A stretch of DNA of 64,000 nucleotides from Siccibacter turicensis LMG 23730. GTDB lineage: Bacteria; Pseudomonadota; Gammaproteobacteria; Enterobacterales; Enterobacteriaceae. The DNA lies in the NCBI RefSeq assembly GCF_000463155.2, contig NZ_AWFZ01000028.1:778910-842909 (forward strand). The letters are read 5' to 3'. Under the pieces are notes generated by a model that was given only the letters and a program-made list of their open reading frames with translations, was not told where the DNA came from and ran no database searches. Position 1 is the first letter of the stretch. Each line of letters opens with the position of its first letter. The position numbers and the translations under genes were made by a program. This document shows, in pieces, positions 27,910 to 36,995 of the stretch.

Positions 27910-29058
27910 ATGTATGCTTTAACCCACGGTCGGATTTACACCGGCCATGACGTACTGGATGACCACGCGATTGTTGTCGCGAATGGCCTGATTGAGCGCA
28001 TCTGCCCGCTGGCTGACCTGCCCGCGGGTATTGAACAGCGTAATCTCGGCGGTGCCATCATCGCCCCCGGTTTCATTGACGTGCAGCTCAACGGCTGCGG
28101 CGGCGTGCAGTTCAACGACACCGCCGAGGCCGTCAGTGTAGAAACGCTGGAAATCATGCAAAAAGCCAATGAAAAATCAGGCTGCACCAGCTATCTGCCA
28201 ACCCTCATCACCACCAGCGATGACCTGATGAAACAGGGTGTCGCGGTGATGCGAGACTACCTCAGCAACCATCCCCATCAGGCACTGGGGCTTCACCTTG
28301 AAGGCCCATGGCTGAACATTGTAAAAAAAGGCACCCACAATCCGTCGTTTGTGCGCAAGCCGGACGCGGCGCTGGTCGATTATCTGTGCCAGAACGCGGA
28401 TGTCATTACCAAAATTACCCTTGCCCCTGAAATGGTGGCGCCGGAAACCATCCGCCAACTGACGGACGCGGGCATCGTGGTCTCCGCCGGCCATTCCAAT
28501 GCAACCTTTGCCGAAGCGAAAACCGGCTTCCGCGCGGGGATCCGTTTCGCCACGCACCTGTTTAATGCGATGCCGTACATCAGCGGTCGCGAGCCGGGCC
28601 TGGTCGGTGCGATTTTTGACGAGCCGGACCTCTATTGCGGTATCATCGTCGACGGTCTACACGTGGACTATGCCAACGTACGCAACGCAAAACGTATTAA
28701 AGGCGATAAGCTGTGCCTGGTGACGGATGCGACCGCACCGGCAGGCGCTAACATCGAAGAGTTCATTTTTGCTGGTAAAACAATATACTATCGCAACGGA
28801 CTCTGCGTGGATGAGAACGGCACCTTAAGCGGTTCCGCCCTGACGATGATCGAAGGGGTGCGCAATCTGGTGCAGCACGTCAATGTGTCGCTGGACGAAG
28901 CGCTGCGTATGGCAAGCCTCTATCCGGCGCGCGCCATGGGCGTGGACAAGCACCTCGGCACCATTGAACCGGGTAAAGTGGCAAACCTGACTGCCTTCAC
29001 CCACGATTATAAAATCATCAAGACCATCGTTAATGGTAACGAGGTCGTCACTGAGTAA
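27910..29058 (+). CDS. nagA: N-acetylglucosamine-6-phosphate deacetylase
   Basis: The 382-residue metal-dependent amidohydrolase removes the acetyl group from GlcNAc-6-P, the product of NagE and the inducer of NagC. Visible motifs include [20 protein letters not shown] with the metal-binding Glu, [10 protein letters not shown] and VTDATAPAG with the catalytic Asp. Its substrate level sets induction of nag and chiP genes. It is followed by nagC after 7 bases. Confidence 0.97.
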   Translation: MYALTHGRIYTGHDVLDDHAIVVANGLIERICPLADLPAGIEQRNLGGAIIAPGFIDVQLNGCGGVQFNDTAEAVSVETLEIMQKANEKSGCTSYLPTLITTSDDLMKQGVAVMRDYLSNHPHQALGLHLEGPWLNIVKKGTHNPSFVRKPDAALVDYLCQNADVITKITLAPEMVAPETIRQLTDAGIVVSAGHSNATFAEAKTGFRAGIRFATHLFNAMPYISGREPGLVGAIFDEPDLYCGIIVDGLHVDYANVRNAKRIKGDKLCLVTDATAPAGANIEEFIFAGKTIYYRNGLCVDENGTLSGSALTMIEGVRNLVQHVNVSLDEALRMASLYPARAMGVDKHLGTIEPGKVANLTAFTHDYKIIKTIVNGNEVVTE

Positions 29059-29065
29059 GTAAGGC

Positions 29066-30286
29066 ATGACAACTGGCGGACAAGCTCAAATTGGTAACGT
29101 TGACCTGGTAAAACAACTGAATAGCGCGGCGGTGTATCGCCTGATTGACCAGCACGGTCCCATATCGCGCATTCAGATTGCCGAACAGAGTCAGCTTGCA
29201 CCCGCCAGCGTCACCAAAATTACTCGCCAGCTTATTGAGCGCGGCCTTATCAAAGAGGTGGATCAGCAAGCCTCTACCGGTGGGCGCCGCGCCATTTCAA
29301 TCGTCACCGAAACCCGTCAGTTCCAGGCCATCGGCGTGCGTCTTGGGCGTCACGATGCCACGCTGACGCTCTACGATCTCAGCAGTAAAGTGCTGGCAGA
29401 AGAGCACTTCCCGCTGCCGCAGCGCACTCAGGAAACCCTTGAGCACGAGCTACTCAACACCATCGCCACGTTCCTCACCACATGGCAGCGTAAAATCCGC
29501 GAGCTTATCGCCATCTCGGTTATTCTGCCGGGCCTCGTCGATCCGGAAAGCGGTGTGGTGCGATACATGCCCCATATAGCGGTAGAAAACTGGCCGCTGG
29601 TGGAGGCGCTGGAAACACGCTTTAACCTCACCTGTTTCGTGGGGCACGATATTCGCAGTCTGGCGCTGGCCGAGCACTACTTTGGTGCAACCCGCGACTG
29701 CGAAGACTCCATTCTGGTGCGTGTACACCGTGGAACCGGAGCGGGGATTATCTCTAACGGTCGCATTTTCATTGGCCGCAACGGCAACGTCGGCGAGATC
29801 GGTCATATTCAGGTCGACCCGCTGGGCGAGCGCTGCCACTGTGGCAATTTCGGCTGCCTGGAAACCATCGCAGCCAATGCCGCCATTGAGCAACGGGTGC
29901 GCCATCTGCTTGAGCAGGGCTATCAAAGCCGTCTGACGCTGGATGACTGCACCATCAAAGCCATCTGCAAAGCCGCCAACAAAGGTGACCCGTTGGCAAG
30001 CGAAGTCATCGAACACGCCGGCCGTCATCTCGGCAAAGCGATTTCCATCGCCATTAACCTGTTCAATCCGCAAAAAGTCATTATCGCCGGCGAGATTGTG
30101 GAAGCGGGAAAAGTGCTGCTGCCGGCCATTGAAAGCTGCATTAATGCGCAGGTGCTGAAAGCGTTTCGCAAGAACCTGCCGGTGATGACCTCCGCGCTCG
30201 ACCATCGCTCCGCCATCGGCGCTTTTGCGCTGGTGAAGCGTGCGATGCTAAACGGGATCCTGCTGCAGCACCTGCTGGAAAGCTAA
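29066..30286 (+). CDS. nagC: NagC, ROK-family repressor of amino-sugar genes
   Basis: The 406-residue regulator has an N-terminal winged helix-turn-helix (ISRIQIAEQSQLAPASVTKITRQLIERGL, about residues 32-62) and a ROK sugar-kinase-like domain with the zinc motif CHCGNFGCLE near residue 255. It represses nagE, nagBACD and, in E. coli, chiP; GlcNAc-6-P releases it. Candidate operators are annotated in both control regions of this window. It is co-transcribed with nagBA. Confidence 0.97.
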   Translation: MTTGGQAQIGNVDLVKQLNSAAVYRLIDQHGPISRIQIAEQSQLAPASVTKITRQLIERGLIKEVDQQASTGGRRAISIVTETRQFQAIGVRLGRHDATLTLYDLSSKVLAEEHFPLPQRTQETLEHELLNTIATFLTTWQRKIRELIAISVILPGLVDPESGVVRYMPHIAVENWPLVEALETRFNLTCFVGHDIRSLALAEHYFGATRDCEDSILVRVHRGTGAGIISNGRIFIGRNGNVGEIGHIQVDPLGERCHCGNFGCLETIAANAAIEQRVRHLLEQGYQSRLTLDDCTIKAICKAANKGDPLASEVIEHAGRHLGKAISIAINLFNPQKVIIAGEIVEAGKVLLPAIESCINAQVLKAFRKNLPVMTSALDHRSAIGAFALVKRAMLNGILLQHLLES

Positions 30287-30347
30287 GCGGATCTGCCCTT
30301 TTCCAGGCTATAGTTACGCCTTTGCGCAATCAGGACACGAGTAGTCG

Positions 30348-31100
30348 ATGACCATTCAGAACGTAATTTGTGATATTGATGGCGTGCTGATGCACGATAA
30401 CGTTGCCGTCCCCGGTGCCAGCGAATTCCTGACCCGCATCCTTGAAAAAGGCTTTCCGCTGGTTCTGCTGACCAACTACCCTTCGCAAACCGGCCAGGAT
30501 CTGGCAAACCGCTTTGCCTCGGCGGGCATCAACGTGCCGGACAGCGTGTTTTATACCTCGGCCATGGCGACGGCCGACTTTCTGCGCCGTCAGGAAGGCA
30601 AGAAAGCCTACGTGGTTGGCGAAGGCGCGCTTATTCATGAGCTGTATAAAGCAGGCTTCACCATTACCGACATCAACCCTGATTTCGTGATCGTCGGCGA
30701 AACGCGCTCCTATAACTGGGAAATGATGCACAAGGCCGCTTTCTTCGTTGCCAACGGCGCGCGTTTTATCGCCACCAACCCGGATACCCACGGTCGCGGT
30801 TTTTATCCGGCCTGCGGCGCGCTGTGCGCGGGCATTGAGAAGATTTCCGGACGCAAGCCGTTCTATGTCGGCAAACCCAGCCCGTGGATCATTCGCGCCG
30901 CGCTGAATAAAATGCAGGCCCACTCCGAGCACACCGTGATTGTGGGCGACAACCTGCGCACGGACATCCTCGCAGGCTTCCAGGCGGGTCTGGAAACCAT
31001 TCTGGTGCTGTCGGGCGTCTCCACGCTTAACGACATTGACGCTATGCCGTTCCGCCCAAGCTGGATTTACCCGTCGGTCGCTGAGATCGACGTTATCTGA
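30348..31100 (+). CDS. nagD: NagD (UmpH), HAD-family nucleotide phosphatase
   Basis: This 250-residue HAD IIA phosphatase has motif I DIDGVLMHD (residues 8-16), motif II LLTNY, and motif IV GDNLRTDILAG near residue 200. E. coli UmpH/NagD hydrolyses UMP and other nucleoside monophosphates; a direct part in GlcNAc use is not shown. It is the last gene of nagBACD, 61 bases after nagC. Confidence 0.95.
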   Translation: MTIQNVICDIDGVLMHDNVAVPGASEFLTRILEKGFPLVLLTNYPSQTGQDLANRFASAGINVPDSVFYTSAMATADFLRRQEGKKAYVVGEGALIHELYKAGFTITDINPDFVIVGETRSYNWEMMHKAAFFVANGARFIATNPDTHGRGFYPACGALCAGIEKISGRKPFYVGKPSPWIIRAALNKMQAHSEHTVIVGDNLRTDILAGFQAGLETILVLSGVSTLNDIDAMPFRPSWIYPSVAEIDVI

Positions 31101-31107
31101 TCCTTAT

Positions 31108-31139
31108 GCCGCGCCCGGCGCGGCTGTACTATTGTTATT
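31108..31139 (+). terminator. Probable terminator of nagBACD
   Basis: GCCGCGC / GCGCGGC with a three-base loop, eight bases after nagD, is followed by a T-rich but interrupted tail (TGTACTATTGTTATTT). Confidence 0.6.
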
Positions 31140-31403
31140 TCCTCTGCCTTACGCACTGCCCGCCATCAATAAAACTGCGATAAAATTGTCGATCCGCTAA
31201 TTTTTAGCGCTGTATGCCTGCGTTTTTTCACTATTCCACAATGCCGCATTGACTATTTTTCAACGAAACCGCAAATCGCTTGCACAACCGTCATCAACCA
31301 GGGCATTTTCGTGCATAAGCGATACGTCAACGCGCTGACAAGCCTTAAACGCGTTGACCACCCATTCGATACCACGTCACGGCAAGGCTTAACGGAGAAG
31401 GTT
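31140..31403 (+). promoter_or_regulatory. asnB upstream region with a 9-bp inverted repeat in the leader
   Basis: About 300 bases separate nagD and asnB. I cannot name a convincing promoter, although an AT-rich stretch at about 31165-31260 is the likely place. GTCAACGCG (31326-31334) and CGCGTTGAC (31350-31358) form a perfect inverted repeat with a 15-base loop, 45 bases before the start codon. The ribosome-binding site is GGAGAAGG. Confidence 0.5.
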
Positions 31404-33068
31404 ATGTGTTCCATTTTTGGTGTACTGGATATTAAAACGGATGCGACAGAGCTGCGTAAAAAAGCGCTGGAGCTCTCTCGCCTGATGCGCCACCGCGGCC
31501 CGGACTGGTCCGGCGTGTATGCGGGCGACAACGCGATCCTCGCCCACGAGCGTCTGTCGATTGTCGACGTCAACGCCGGTGCGCAGCCGCTGTACAACCA
31601 GAAAAAAACCCATGCCCTTGCGGTTAACGGTGAGATCTACAACCATCAGGCGCTGCGTGCCGAATACGGCGACCGCTATCCGTTCCAGACCGGCTCCGAC
31701 TGCGAGGTGATCCTCGCGCTTTACCAGGAGAAGGGCCCGGAGTTCCTCGATGAGCTGCAGGGCATGTTTGCGTTCGTTCTGTATGACAGCGAAAAAGACG
31801 CTTACCTGATTGGCCGCGACCATATCGGTATCATCCCGCTTTATATGGGCCATGATGAACACGGCAACCTCTACGTTGCCTCCGAGATGAAAGCCCTTGT
31901 GCCGGTGTGCCGCACCATTAAAGAGTTTCCGGCCGGCAGCTATCTCTGGAGCCAGGACGGTGAAATTCGTCCGTACTATCAGCGCGACTGGTTTAGCTAC
32001 GAGGCGGTGAAAGACAACGTCACCGACAAAGCCGAACTGCGCCAGGCGCTGGAAGACGCCGTGAAAAGCCACCTGATGTCCGACGTGCCTTACGGCGTGC
32101 TGCTCTCCGGCGGCCTGGATTCATCGGTTATCTCCGCCATTACCAAGAAATTCGCCGCGCGCCGCGTGGAAGATCAGGAGCGCTCCGAAGCCTGGTGGCC
32201 GCAGCTTCACTCCTTCGCCGTAGGCCTTGAGGGCGCGCCGGATCTGAAAGCCGCGCAGGAAGTGGCAAACCATCTGGGCACCGTGCACCATGAAATTCAT
32301 TTCACCGTGCAGGAAGGGCTGGATGCGATTCGCGACGTTATCTATCACATCGAAACCTACGATGTGACCACCATCCGCGCCTCCACCCCGATGTACCTGA
32401 TGTCCCGCAAAATCAAGGCGATGGGGATCAAGATGGTGCTGTCGGGCGAAGGGTCTGACGAGGTGTTTGGCGGCTACCTTTACTTCCATAAAGCGCCGGA
32501 CGCCAAAGAGCTGCACGAAGAGACGGTGCGTAAGCTTCAGGCGCTGCATATGTTCGACTGCGCCCGCGCCAACAAAGCGATGTCGGCCTGGGGTGTGGAA
32601 GCCCGCGTCCCCTTCCTGGATAAAAAATTCCTTGATGTCGCCATGCGCATCAACCCGCAGGATAAAATGTGCGGCAACGGCAAAATGGAAAAACACATTC
32701 TGCGCGAATGCTTCGAATCTTACCTGCCGGCAAGCGTGGCGTGGCGTCAGAAAGAGCAGTTCTCCGACGGCGTGGGCTACAGCTGGATCGATACCCTGAA
32801 AGAGGTCGCGGCACAGCAGATCACCGACCAGCAGTTGGCGAACGCCGCGTTCCGGTTCCCGTACAACACGCCGTCCTCAAAAGAGGCCTATCTGTACCGT
32901 GAAATCTTTGAGGAGCTGTTCCCGCTGCCAAGCGCTGCCGAATGCGTGCCGGGTGGTCCGTCTGTAGCCTGTTCGTCAGCCAAAGCCATCGAATGGGACG
33001 AAGCGTTCAAAACCATGAACGATCCTTCCGGACGCGCCGTGGGCGTTCATCAGTCCGCCTATCAGTAA
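31404..33068 (+). CDS. asnB: Glutamine-hydrolysing asparagine synthetase B
   Basis: The 554-residue enzyme makes asparagine from aspartate, glutamine and ATP. The start at 31404 places the nucleophilic Cys directly after Met (MCSIFGVLD), required for the class II glutamine amidotransferase domain (about 1-200). The synthetase domain contains the PP-loop GVLLSGGLDSSVISA near residue 235 and SGEGSDEVFGGY. A longer in-frame start at 31311 would bury the catalytic Cys and is rejected. Transcribed alone with its own terminator. Confidence 0.97.
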   Translation: MCSIFGVLDIKTDATELRKKALELSRLMRHRGPDWSGVYAGDNAILAHERLSIVDVNAGAQPLYNQKKTHALAVNGEIYNHQALRAEYGDRYPFQTGSDCEVILALYQEKGPEFLDELQGMFAFVLYDSEKDAYLIGRDHIGIIPLYMGHDEHGNLYVASEMKALVPVCRTIKEFPAGSYLWSQDGEIRPYYQRDWFSYEAVKDNVTDKAELRQALEDAVKSHLMSDVPYGVLLSGGLDSSVISAITKKFAARRVEDQERSEAWWPQLHSFAVGLEGAPDLKAAQEVANHLGTVHHEIHFTVQEGLDAIRDVIYHIETYDVTTIRASTPMYLMSRKIKAMGIKMVLSGEGSDEVFGGYLYFHKAPDAKELHEETVRKLQALHMFDCARANKAMSAWGVEARVPFLDKKFLDVAMRINPQDKMCGNGKMEKHILRECFESYLPASVAWRQKEQFSDGVGYSWIDTLKEVAAQQITDQQLANAAFRFPYNTPSSKEAYLYREIFEELFPLPSAAECVPGGPSVACSSAKAIEWDEAFKTMNDPSGRAVGVHQSAYQ

Positions 33069-33084
33069 CAGCCAGTATCACTAT

Positions 33085-33112
33085 CAGGGCCCTGCGGGGC
33101 CCTTCTTTTTTC
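33085..33112 (+). terminator. Terminator of asnB
   Basis: AGGGCCC / GGGCCCT stem with a TGCG loop, followed by TCTTTTTT. Confidence 0.85.
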
Positions 33113-33237
33113 CGGCGTTAAGGTCTAAAAAAGCGGCATAAAAGGGAGAGATATCCAATAATTGCCGAATATTGCAGCAAGCTGTTCGTAAGCTGGTCAA
33201 ACAGTCAGCGCACGAGACATTTTCGACAAAAAATGTG

Positions 33238-33266
33238 TTGACGCTTCCAGGCCCAATACGCATAAT
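33238..33266 (+). promoter_or_regulatory. Promoter of the tRNA operon
   Basis: TTGACG (33238-33243) and CATAAT (33261-33266) are 17 bases apart. They are followed by GCGCCCCGC, the GC-rich discriminator typical of stringently controlled stable-RNA promoters. The first tRNA begins 38 bases downstream. Confidence 0.8.
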
Positions 33267-33303
33267 GCGCCCCGCAACGCCGATAAGGTAACGCGAAAAA
33301 GAT

Positions 33304-33380
33304 GGCTACGTAGCTCAGCTGGTTAGAGCACAGCACTCATAATGCTGGGGTCACAGGTTCGATTCCCGTCGTAGCCACCA
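33304..33380 (+). tRNA. metT: tRNA-Met (CAU), elongator
   Basis: A 77-base cloverleaf starting GGCTACGTAGCTCAG, with anticodon CAT in the loop CTCATAA, GGTTCGATTCC T arm and encoded CCA. It is identical to the copy at 33640-33716. First gene of a six-tRNA operon equivalent to the E. coli metT-glnX cluster. Confidence 0.97.
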
Positions 33381-33387
33381 TCTTTTT

Positions 33388-33472
33388 GCGGGAGTGGCGA
33401 AATTGGTAGACGCACCAGATTTAGGTTCTGGCGCCGCAAGGTGTGCGAGTTCAAGTCTCGCCTCCCGCACCA
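33388..33472 (+). tRNA. leuW: tRNA-Leu (UAG)
   Basis: An 85-base class II tRNA with a long variable arm (GGCGCCGCAAGGTGTGCG), anticodon TAG, and encoded CCA. Seven bases after metT. Charged by LeuS, whose gene is at 45496. Confidence 0.97.
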
Positions 33473-33494
33473 TTCCCAGTAAGCGTTGCACGGA

Positions 33495-33569
33495 TGGGGT
33501 ATCGCCAAGCGGTAAGGCACCGGTTTTTGATACCGGCATTCCCTGGTTCGAATCCAGGTACCCCAGCCA
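33495..33569 (+). tRNA. glnU: tRNA-Gln (UUG)
   Basis: 75 bases, TGGGGTATCGCCAAGCGG start, anticodon TTG in TTTTGAT, encoded CCA. It appears identical to E. coli glnU/glnW as remembered. E. coli has two tandem copies; only one is present here. Confidence 0.96.
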
Positions 33570-33639
33570 TAATTTTCGATTTGTGCGCATTGTCGCGTGA
33601 ATCTTTACCAGGAAATTTTCTGGTATTACAGTACAATTT

Positions 33640-33716
33640 GGCTACGTAGCTCAGCTGGTTAGAGCACAGCACTCATAATGCTGGGGTCACAGGTTCGATT
33701 CCCGTCGTAGCCACCA
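33640..33716 (+). tRNA. metU: tRNA-Met (CAU), second copy
   Basis: The same 77-base sequence as 33304-33380, in the position of E. coli metU. The two copies form a direct repeat 336 bases apart. Confidence 0.97.
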
Positions 33717-33722
33717 CATTGT

Positions 33723-33797
33723 TGGGGTATCGCCAAGCGGTAAGGCACCGGATTCTGATTCCGGCATTCCGAGGTTCGAATCCTCGTACCCCAGCCA
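33723..33797 (+). tRNA. glnV: tRNA-Gln (CUG)
   Basis: 75 bases with anticodon CTG (loop TTCTGAT) and anticodon stem CCGGA/TCCGG, as in E. coli glnV. Encoded CCA. Confidence 0.96.
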
Positions 33798-33834
33798 CTT
33801 TTAAAAAGTCGTTTACGCTGTAAACGCACCCTGT

Positions 33835-33909
33835 TGGGGTATCGCCAAGCGGTAAGGCTCTGGTTTCTGATACCAGCATTCCGAGGTTCGAATCCTCGTA
33901 CCCCAGCCA
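33835..33909 (+). tRNA. glnX: tRNA-Gln (CUG), variant anticodon stem
   Basis: 75 bases, anticodon CTG, otherwise like the preceding gene but with anticodon stem CTGGT/ACCAG and T at the position before the stem. Both stem changes are compensated, so the cloverleaf is intact. It occupies the position of E. coli glnX, which there is identical to glnV. Confidence 0.95.
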
Positions 33910-33913
33910 CCAT

Positions 33914-33945
33914 TAAAAAAGCTCGCTTCGGCGAGCTTTTTGCTT
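33914..33945. terminator. Bidirectional terminator between the tRNA operon and ubiF
   Basis: AAAAAGCTCGC / GCGAGCTTTTT stem with a TTCG loop; A-rich on the left and T-rich on the right, so it can serve both converging transcripts. Confidence 0.88.
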
Positions 33946-33992
33946 TTCTGCTTCTGGCTAAACCGGGCGGTTTCCCACCCGGCTCACGAGAC

Positions 33993-35174
33993 TCACAGCC
34001 CCAGCGCGTACTTCAGCGCCTGACGCTTCAACACGCCGGCGCGGTTCGCCGCCATCAACCCCAGATTGCGCAGCGCGCGCAGCGGTGGCAGATCGTTGCT
34101 GAAGCCGGCATAGAACAGATCCATTCCGCTCTGCATCAAGAGGTTGTCCGCCTGACGACGACGCTGGTAGCGCTTAAGCACGTCAAGGCTGGACCAGTTT
34201 TCACCGACGCTGCGCGCGTTGGTCAGCACGTCAATCAGCGCATCCACGTCCCGGTAACCCAGGTTAACGCCCTGGCCTGCCAGCGGATGGATGGTATGCG
34301 CCGCATCGCCGACCAGCGCCAGGCCTGGCTTCACATACTCTGCCGCATGACGGCGGGTCAGCGGAAACGCACCTGCCGCCACCGGCGTAACGTCACCCAG
34401 CCGCGCCGGGAAATGCGCCTCGATTTCACGCTTCAGCTGCGTCATGTTCATCGCCTGAAGCTGGCGAATGCGCGCCGGACGGTCATACCAGACCAGCGAG
34501 GCCCAGTTATCAAACAGCGGCAGAAACGCGTGCGGCCCGTTGGGGGTAAAGTGCTGCCAGGTGCTGCGCCCCGGTGCGTTGGCGCATTTTACCGAGATCA
34601 GCATGCAGGATTGCTGATACTGCCAGGCGTGTACGCCAATCCCCGCCCAGCGTCGGATCTGCGAATTCGCCCCGTCGGCGCCCATCACCAGCCGGGCGCG
34701 GAGCGTCTCGCCGCCCTCAAACTCCAGCAGATTGCTGTCGTCCTGACGGTGCAGCGCGCTAAGCGTCGCCGGACAGTGCAGCGTGACGCCGGGCTGCGAG
34801 ACCAGCTGCTGCCACAGCGCGCACTGCAACACGTTGTTCTCTACCATGTACCCCAGCTCGGGGAGCTTCAGGTCGGCGGCATCGAACACCACCTGCGCAC
34901 TCTCCCACTCCCAGGTTTCCAGGCGGCTGTAGGGATGCGCACGCATCGCCAGCACCGACTCCCAGACGCCGAGGCTTTTCAGCAGTCCTACCGAGGCGCT
35001 GCTGATGGCGGAAATACGCACATCCACCGGCGAGGCCGTATCGAATGCCGGCGGCTCGGCGTGCTCAATGACCGCTACCGAAAATCCCTGCTGCGCCAGT
35101 CCCAGGGCCGCCGCGGCGCCCACCATGCCACCGCCTACGACGGCGACGTCAATTGGTTGATTTGCCATAGTCAT
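33993..35174 (-). CDS. ubiF: UbiF, FAD-dependent ubiquinone-biosynthesis hydroxylase
   Basis: The 393-residue flavoprotein monooxygenase performs one of the ring hydroxylations of ubiquinone synthesis (2-octaprenyl-3-methyl-6-methoxy-1,4-benzoquinol hydroxylation). The N-terminal Rossmann motif VVGGGMVGAAAALGLAQ (about residues 11-27), the NADPH/FAD DG motif (VMGADGANSQIRR) and the second FAD motif LALVGDAAHTIHPLAGQGVNLG are clear. The ATG at 35174 follows AAAGGATAA; a second ATG two codons later is equally possible. Divergent from miaB. Confidence 0.95.
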   Translation of the reverse strand: MTMANQPIDVAVVGGGMVGAAAALGLAQQGFSVAVIEHAEPPAFDTASPVDVRISAISSASVGLLKSLGVWESVLAMRAHPYSRLETWEWESAQVVFDAADLKLPELGYMVENNVLQCALWQQLVSQPGVTLHCPATLSALHRQDDSNLLEFEGGETLRARLVMGADGANSQIRRWAGIGVHAWQYQQSCMLISVKCANAPGRSTWQHFTPNGPHAFLPLFDNWASLVWYDRPARIRQLQAMNMTQLKREIEAHFPARLGDVTPVAAGAFPLTRRHAAEYVKPGLALVGDAAHTIHPLAGQGVNLGYRDVDALIDVLTNARSVGENWSSLDVLKRYQRRRQADNLLMQSGMDLFYAGFSNDLPPLRALRNLGLMAANRAGVLKRQALKYALGL

Positions 35175-35347
35175 TTATCCTTTCGCTGATAGGGCAAGTG
35201 TACCGGATTTTTGCGACCCACGTTTAACTCGCGGCAGAATCCCGACAACCACACGCCCAATCCGGGCGTCAGGCTGGTCACATCAGGAGCAAAGCATTAC
35301 AATACGCGCCCTGCACTCCTCGCCTTAACGTAAGCATGAGCAAGTCG

Positions 35348-36772
35348 ATGACAAAAAAACTCCATATTAAAACCTGGGGCTGTCAGATGAACGAGTACGA
35401 TTCATCAAAGATGGCCGATCTGCTGGACGCCACCCACGGTTACCAGCTAACCGACGTGGCCGAAGAAGCCGATGTGCTGCTGCTCAATACCTGCTCAATT
35501 CGCGAGAAGGCACAGGAAAAAGTGTTCCACCAGCTTGGCCGCTGGAAGCTGCTGAAAGCGAAAAATCCCGATCTGATCATCGGCGTGGGCGGCTGCGTGG
35601 CCTCTCAGGAAGGCGATCATATCCGTCAACGCGCCCACTATGTGGATATCATCTTTGGCCCGCAGACCCTGCACCGCCTGCCGGAGATGATTAACCGGGT
35701 TCGCGGCTCAAAAAGCCCGGTGGTCGACATCAGCTTCCCGGAAATCGAAAAGTTTGACCGTCTGCCGGAACCGCGTGCCGATGGCCCGACGGCGTTTGTC
35801 TCCATCATGGAAGGCTGCAACAAGTACTGCACCTACTGCGTGGTGCCCTACACCCGCGGTGAGGAAGTGAGCCGCCCCGGCGATGACATCCTGCTGGAAA
35901 TTGCCCAGCTTGCGGCGCAGGGCGTGCGTGAAGTCAACCTGCTCGGCCAGAACGTCAACGCGTGGCGCGGCGAAAACTACGACGGTACGCCGGGCACCTT
36001 CGCGGATCTGCTGCGTCTGGTGGCCGCCATCGACGGCATCGATCGTATTCGTTTCACCACCAGCCACCCGATTGAGTTTACCGACGATATCATCGAGGTG
36101 TACCGCGATACCCCTGAGCTGGTGAGCTTCCTGCATCTGCCGGTACAGAGCGGCTCTGACCGCGTGCTGAACCTGATGGGCCGTACCCATACCGCGCTTG
36201 AATATAAAGCCATTATCCGCAAGCTGCGCGCCGCGCGCCCGGATATCCAGATTAGCTCCGACTTTATCGTCGGCTTCCCGGGGGAAACCACCCAGGACTT
36301 CGAGCAGACCATGAAGCTTATCGCCGAGGTCAACTTTGACGTCAGCTTCAGCTTTATCTTCTCTGCGCGTCCGGGCACCCCGGCGGCGGACATGGTGGAT
36401 GACGTCCCGGAAGAGGAGAAAAAGCAGCGTCTTTACATCCTTCAGGAGCGCATCAACCAGCAGGCGATGGCGTGGAGCCGCCGTATGCTCGGTACCACCC
36501 AGCGTATTCTGGTTGAGGGGACGTCGCGGAAGAGCATCATGGAGCTCTCCGGCCGCACCGAGAACAACCGCGTGGTGAACTTCGAAGGCTCACCGGACAT
36601 GGTCGGGAAATTCGTGGACGTCGAGATTACCGAAGTGCTGCCTAACTCCCTGCGCGGCACCCTGGTCCGCACCGAAGAGGAGATGGGCCTGCGCGTGGTT
36701 GAGTCGCCCGAGTCGGTGATCGCCCGCACCCGTAAAGAAAACGAGTATGGCGTTGGCATTTTCCAGCCGTAA
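35348..36772 (+). CDS. miaB: MiaB, tRNA ms2i6A37 methylthiotransferase
   Basis: The 474-residue radical-SAM enzyme adds the methylthio group to i6A37 of UNN-reading tRNAs. The N-terminal domain has the three cluster cysteines ([24 protein letters not shown]), the radical-SAM motif is CNKYCTYC near residue 157, and a TRAM domain ends the protein (EGTSRKS... to VVRTEEEMG-like region). I prefer ATG 35348 ([13 protein letters not shown]), which aligns with E. coli; 35336 adds MSKS. Divergent from ubiF with 160 bases between. Confidence 0.95.
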   Translation: MTKKLHIKTWGCQMNEYDSSKMADLLDATHGYQLTDVAEEADVLLLNTCSIREKAQEKVFHQLGRWKLLKAKNPDLIIGVGGCVASQEGDHIRQRAHYVDIIFGPQTLHRLPEMINRVRGSKSPVVDISFPEIEKFDRLPEPRADGPTAFVSIMEGCNKYCTYCVVPYTRGEEVSRPGDDILLEIAQLAAQGVREVNLLGQNVNAWRGENYDGTPGTFADLLRLVAAIDGIDRIRFTTSHPIEFTDDIIEVYRDTPELVSFLHLPVQSGSDRVLNLMGRTHTALEYKAIIRKLRAARPDIQISSDFIVGFPGETTQDFEQTMKLIAEVNFDVSFSFIFSARPGTPAADMVDDVPEEEKKQRLYILQERINQQAMAWSRRMLGTTQRILVEGTSRKSIMELSGRTENNRVVNFEGSPDMVGKFVDVEITEVLPNSLRGTLVRTEEEMGLRVVESPESVIARTRKENEYGVGIFQP

Positions 36773-36853
36773 CGTCTTCCGGCTCGCGCTCTGCGGGCCG
36801 TTCTGGCTGTACGGCCTGACCGTGCAGTCAGACACTGCAAATTCTGTTACAGC

Positions 36854-36894
36854 CCTTGCTTTCTGAAAGCTGCACCCAAATATCATCCCCAATG
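36854..36894 (+). promoter_or_regulatory. Possible sigma-32 promoter of ybeZ-ybeY-corC-lnt
   Basis: In the 223-base gap after miaB, CTGAAA (36863-36868) is followed 18 bases later by CCCCAATG (36887-36894), similar to the heat-shock -35 and -10 elements but with a long spacer. The E. coli operon is heat-inducible. The match is weak. Confidence 0.3.
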
Positions 36895-36995
36895 CTTGCG
36901 CCTTTTTCCCGTGCCGTAAATACTTCAGACAGGCCTGTGAAATTTCCGTAAGGCTTTGGCTCACCTTAGCGGTCCAGTGTGACAAGAGGATAAGT

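Noticed and set aside
33323-33913. Several frames of 60-85 codons overlapping the tRNA genes
   Set aside because: They repeat because the tRNA genes repeat; they encode nothing recognisable.
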